This document shows, one piece after another, positions 61,852 to 64,000 of a stretch of 64,000 nucleotides of DNA (the first letter of the stretch is position 1; each line of letters starts with the position of its first letter). The stretch lies in assembly GCF_040409955.1 (NCBI RefSeq), contig NZ_CP123385.1:1533501-1597500 (forward strand). Direction: 5' to 3'. The stretch is from Salipiger sp. H15 (GTDB taxonomy: Bacteria > Pseudomonadota > Alphaproteobacteria > Rhodobacterales > Rhodobacteraceae). Under the pieces are notes generated by a model, which was given only the letters and a program-made list of their open reading frames with translations, was not told the origin of the DNA and made no database searches. The translations under genes were made by a program, and so were the position numbers.

Positions 61852-64000
61852 CCCGGATCACCCCCGAGGCGCTCTACCGCCTGCTGCCCGCCGTGCACCG
61901 GCTGCGCGATGCCGGGGAGGGCGGGCCGCTCGCCGCGCTGATGGCGGTCCTCGCGCGCGAGGGTGCGGTGGTCGAGGAGAACATCGAGCAGCTGCTCGAC
62001 AACCTCTTCATCGAGACCTGCGAGGACTGGGCCGCGCCCTATATCGGCGGCACAATCGGCTACCGCGCGCTCTACGAGGTCGAGGGGGTGCAGGTCGGCA
62101 CCCGCGCCGAGGTGGCCAACACCATCGGTTACCGGCGGCGCAAGGGCACGGCGGCGGTGCTCGAGGCGCTGGCCCGCGACGTCACCGGCTGGCCTGCCCA
62201 CGTGGTCGAGTATTTCCAGGTCACCGCCACCTGCCAGCACATGAACCACGTGCGGCCGGGCCACGCGCTGGCGCCGCGCCTGTCGGACCCCCTGCCGCTG
62301 GAATCGCTGGATCGCGCCTTCGACCGGACGCTCCAGACCGTCGACGTCCGCTCGATCCAGCAGACGGTGAGCCGCAGGAGCCTCGGCGGGCGGCACAATT
62401 TCCAGAACATAGGGCTCTGGCTCTGGCGGCTGATGGCGCGGGGCTCGACCCGGATGCCGGTGACCGCGGTGGATGCCCGGCGCTACCTCTTCGACCCGCT
62501 CGGCGCGCCGCGCCAGCTGGTCAACCTGCCCTTGCCCGAGGCGACGATCACCTCGATCTCGCGGCCCGAGCACGTGCCGGGCGACATCTCGCGGCGGGCG
62601 CTCGATGCCGATCCGGCGCTCTGGTACGGGGCGGACCGGGCGCTGGCGCTTTATCTGGACGGCGAGTTCGTGCCGGTGAGCCGGATCGAGGCCTGCGACC
62701 TTTCGGACGACGGGCCGGGCTGGAACCACAGCCCCCACACCGCGCTGCCCGAGGCCGAGCTGCGGCTTCGCGAGGGTACGCCGCTGCCGGATCCGCTGCT
62801 GCCGCCCGATCCGCCCAACGCGATGATCCGGATCGACCCGGTGCTCGGGCGCATTGCCTTTCCTGATGCCGAGACGCGCGAGATCCGTGCCACGTGGCAC
62901 AGCGGCTTTCCCGGGCGGATCGGCGGCGGCGAGTACAACCGCGCACGCACGCTCACCCGCGATCCGGGGCAGGCGCTGGTGCTCTACCCGGGGCCCGACC
63001 ATGTGACGCTGCAATCGGCGCTCGACGCGGTCGCGGCCGAGGGGGGCATCGTCGAGCTGACGGCCAATGAGGTCTTCGCCGAGCCCGCGGCGCTGCGTGC
63101 CGGGGCCGGGACGGAGGTGATCCTGCGCGCCGCCAACGGGCTGCGCCCGATCCTGCGCCCCGGCGGGCCGCTGACCCTCGAGGGCGGGGCCGAGGCGCGC
63201 CTCGCGCTCGACGGGGTGACGGTCGAGGGCGCGCCGGTCGAGATCGGCCCGGACGGCGACGGCGCCTCGCCCGCGACGGTCACCTTGCGCCACGTGACGC
63301 TGATCCCGGGCCTGTCCTTCACCGACACCGGCGCGCCGGCCACGCCCAATGCCACCTCGCTCGCGGTCTCGGCGATCGGCGTCGAGCTCCTGCTCGACCG
63401 CTGCATCACCGGGCCGATCGCGATGGACGAGACCACCAATGCCGAGATCCGCGACAGCATCGTCGACGCCGCCGCGCTCGTCCCGCGCGAAAGCGCCGCG
63501 GCGCTGGCCATCTCCGGGCCGGGGCTCGAGGGCGATCCCGCCGGGGCGCTGACCATCCGGGCCAGCACGGTGGTCGGGCGCATCCTCGCCCGGGTTTTCC
63601 CGCTGGTCAGCGACAGCCTCCTGCACGCCCGCAGCGAGAGCGGGGCGCCGGTGCGCGCCATTCGCCGCCAGCAGGGCTGCATGCGCTTCTCCTTCGTACC
63701 CCACGGCTCGGTCACGCCGCGCCGCTACCGCTGCCAGCCGCAGCTGGCGATCGCCGAGGCGGTGGCCGAGGCGGAGGAGGGCGGGCCGGTCACCGATGCC
63801 GACCGGGCGCAGATCATCGCGCGGGTGAGCCGGGCCATGCGCCCCGGCTTCACCTCGCAGCGCGCGTCCGACCCGGCCTACCTGCAGCTGCGCGGCGTCG
63901 CGCCGAGAGAGATCCGCGCCGGAGCGTCGGACGAGGGCGAGATGGGCGCCTGGCACCTGCTGGCCGCCCCCCAGCGCGAGGCCAACCTGCGCATCCGGCT
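61848..64000 (+). CDS. Tail protein I-like with beta-helix region (partial, runs off right edge)
   Basis: The frame opens with an ATG that overlaps the Cis12 stop (ATGA) and stays open to the window end, giving 717 codons. The N-terminal 230 residues are phage tail protein I-like: YRLLPAVHRLRDAGEGGPL, VVEENIEQLLDNLFIETCED and the YIGGTIGYRALYEV segment, then RRRKGTAAVLEALARDVTGW. From about residue 385 the text changes to repeated beta-strand rungs (VTLQSALDAVAAEGGIVELT; GLRPILRPGGPLTLEGGAEARL is split over rungs), which suggests a right-handed beta-helix. It may link baseplate to fibre. The C-terminus is not in the window. Confidence 0.85.
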   Translation, partial: MTRITPEALYRLLPAVHRLRDAGEGGPLAALMAVLAREGAVVEENIEQLLDNLFIETCEDWAAPYIGGTIGYRALYEVEGVQVGTRAEVANTIGYRRRKGTAAVLEALARDVTGWPAHVVEYFQVTATCQHMNHVRPGHALAPRLSDPLPLESLDRAFDRTLQTVDVRSIQQTVSRRSLGGRHNFQNIGLWLWRLMARGSTRMPVTAVDARRYLFDPLGAPRQLVNLPLPEATITSISRPEHVPGDISRRALDADPALWYGADRALALYLDGEFVPVSRIEACDLSDDGPGWNHSPHTALPEAELRLREGTPLPDPLLPPDPPNAMIRIDPVLGRIAFPDAETREIRATWHSGFPGRIGGGEYNRARTLTRDPGQALVLYPGPDHVTLQSALDAVAAEGGIVELTANEVFAEPAALRAGAGTEVILRAANGLRPILRPGGPLTLEGGAEARLALDGVTVEGAPVEIGPDGDGASPATVTLRHVTLIPGLSFTDTGAPATPNATSLAVSAIGVELLLDRCITGPIAMDETTNAEIRDSIVDAAALVPRESAAALAISGPGLEGDPAGALTIRASTVVGRILARVFPLVSDSLLHARSESGAPVRAIRRQQGCMRFSFVPHGSVTPRRYRCQPQLAIAEAVAEAEEGGPVTDADRAQIIARVSRAMRPGFTSQRASDPAYLQLRGVAPREIRAGASDEGEMGAWHLLAAPQREANLRIR

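Noticed and set aside
41977..64000. Prophage or type VI secretion system
   Set aside because: No capsid, portal, terminase, integrase, lysis, TssJLM or ClpV genes; DUF4255, DUF4157 and the Afp15-type ATPase point to eCIS.

Overview
The window is GC-rich, tightly packed DNA that looks like a Rhodobacterales (roseobacter-type) alphaproteobacterium. The pointers are a 44-residue aa3-type cytochrome oxidase subunit IV, a YqgE gene divergent from a DsbD-domain gene, an ETF-ubiquinone oxidoreductase, TRAP and BCCT transporters, and a long inverted repeat carrying CAAATACTCC-type arms that I associate from memory with this group. Genus cannot be fixed from the sequence.

Layout. 1-10.6 kb is mostly core metabolism: YqgE, a Sua5 threonylcarbamoyl-AMP synthase, an acyl-CoA dehydrogenase/metallo-hydrolase pair, an AzlC/AzlD exporter, GreA and ETF-QO, ending at tRNA-Ser(GGA). 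10.8-29.2 kb, between tRNA-Ser and tRNA-Val(UAC), is an accessory carbohydrate region. It holds an AraC/SDR pair and then a divergent alginate-type locus. On the minus strand lie an AlgS/AlgM/AlgQ-like ABC importer, a PL15 exo-oligoalginate lyase, an SDR (candidate unsaturated-uronate reductase) and an RraA-like protein. On the plus strand lie a glucarate-dehydratase-type enolase, a GntR regulator, a TRAP transporter and a MATE exporter. Near-palindromes centred on CTAG in both control regions are the likely GntR operators. An IS3-type transposase remnant sits next to tRNA-Val. 29.5-41.4 kb is mixed: a GNAT enzyme, a BCCT carrier with a coupled 30-residue membrane peptide, an oxidoreductase, two overlapping membrane GTPases, an ECF sigma/anti-sigma operon with YceI and cytochrome b561, a SleB-like hydrolase, and a convergent ZntB/universal-stress pair preceded by FNR-type boxes.

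42.0-64.0 kb is the most unusual part: a single-strand operon for an extracellular contractile injection system (eCIS; Afp/PVC-type phage-tail-like particle). In order it encodes sheath, inner tube, a gp26-like zinc protein, a proline-rich protein, a DUF4255 terminator, an AAA+ ATPase, a small IGRI-motif protein, two DUF4157 proteins each with a second HExxH site (probable cargo metallopeptidases), a Cis7-like protein, a LysM-like protein, a hub (gpD), a spike (gpV), PAAR, gp25, two large baseplate J-type proteins and a tail-I/beta-helix protein cut by the right edge. Twelve of the junctions are ATGA overlaps. No capsid, terminase, integrase or lysis gene is present, so this is not a prophage. 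Fibre and tape-measure genes are not seen and may lie beyond 64,000.
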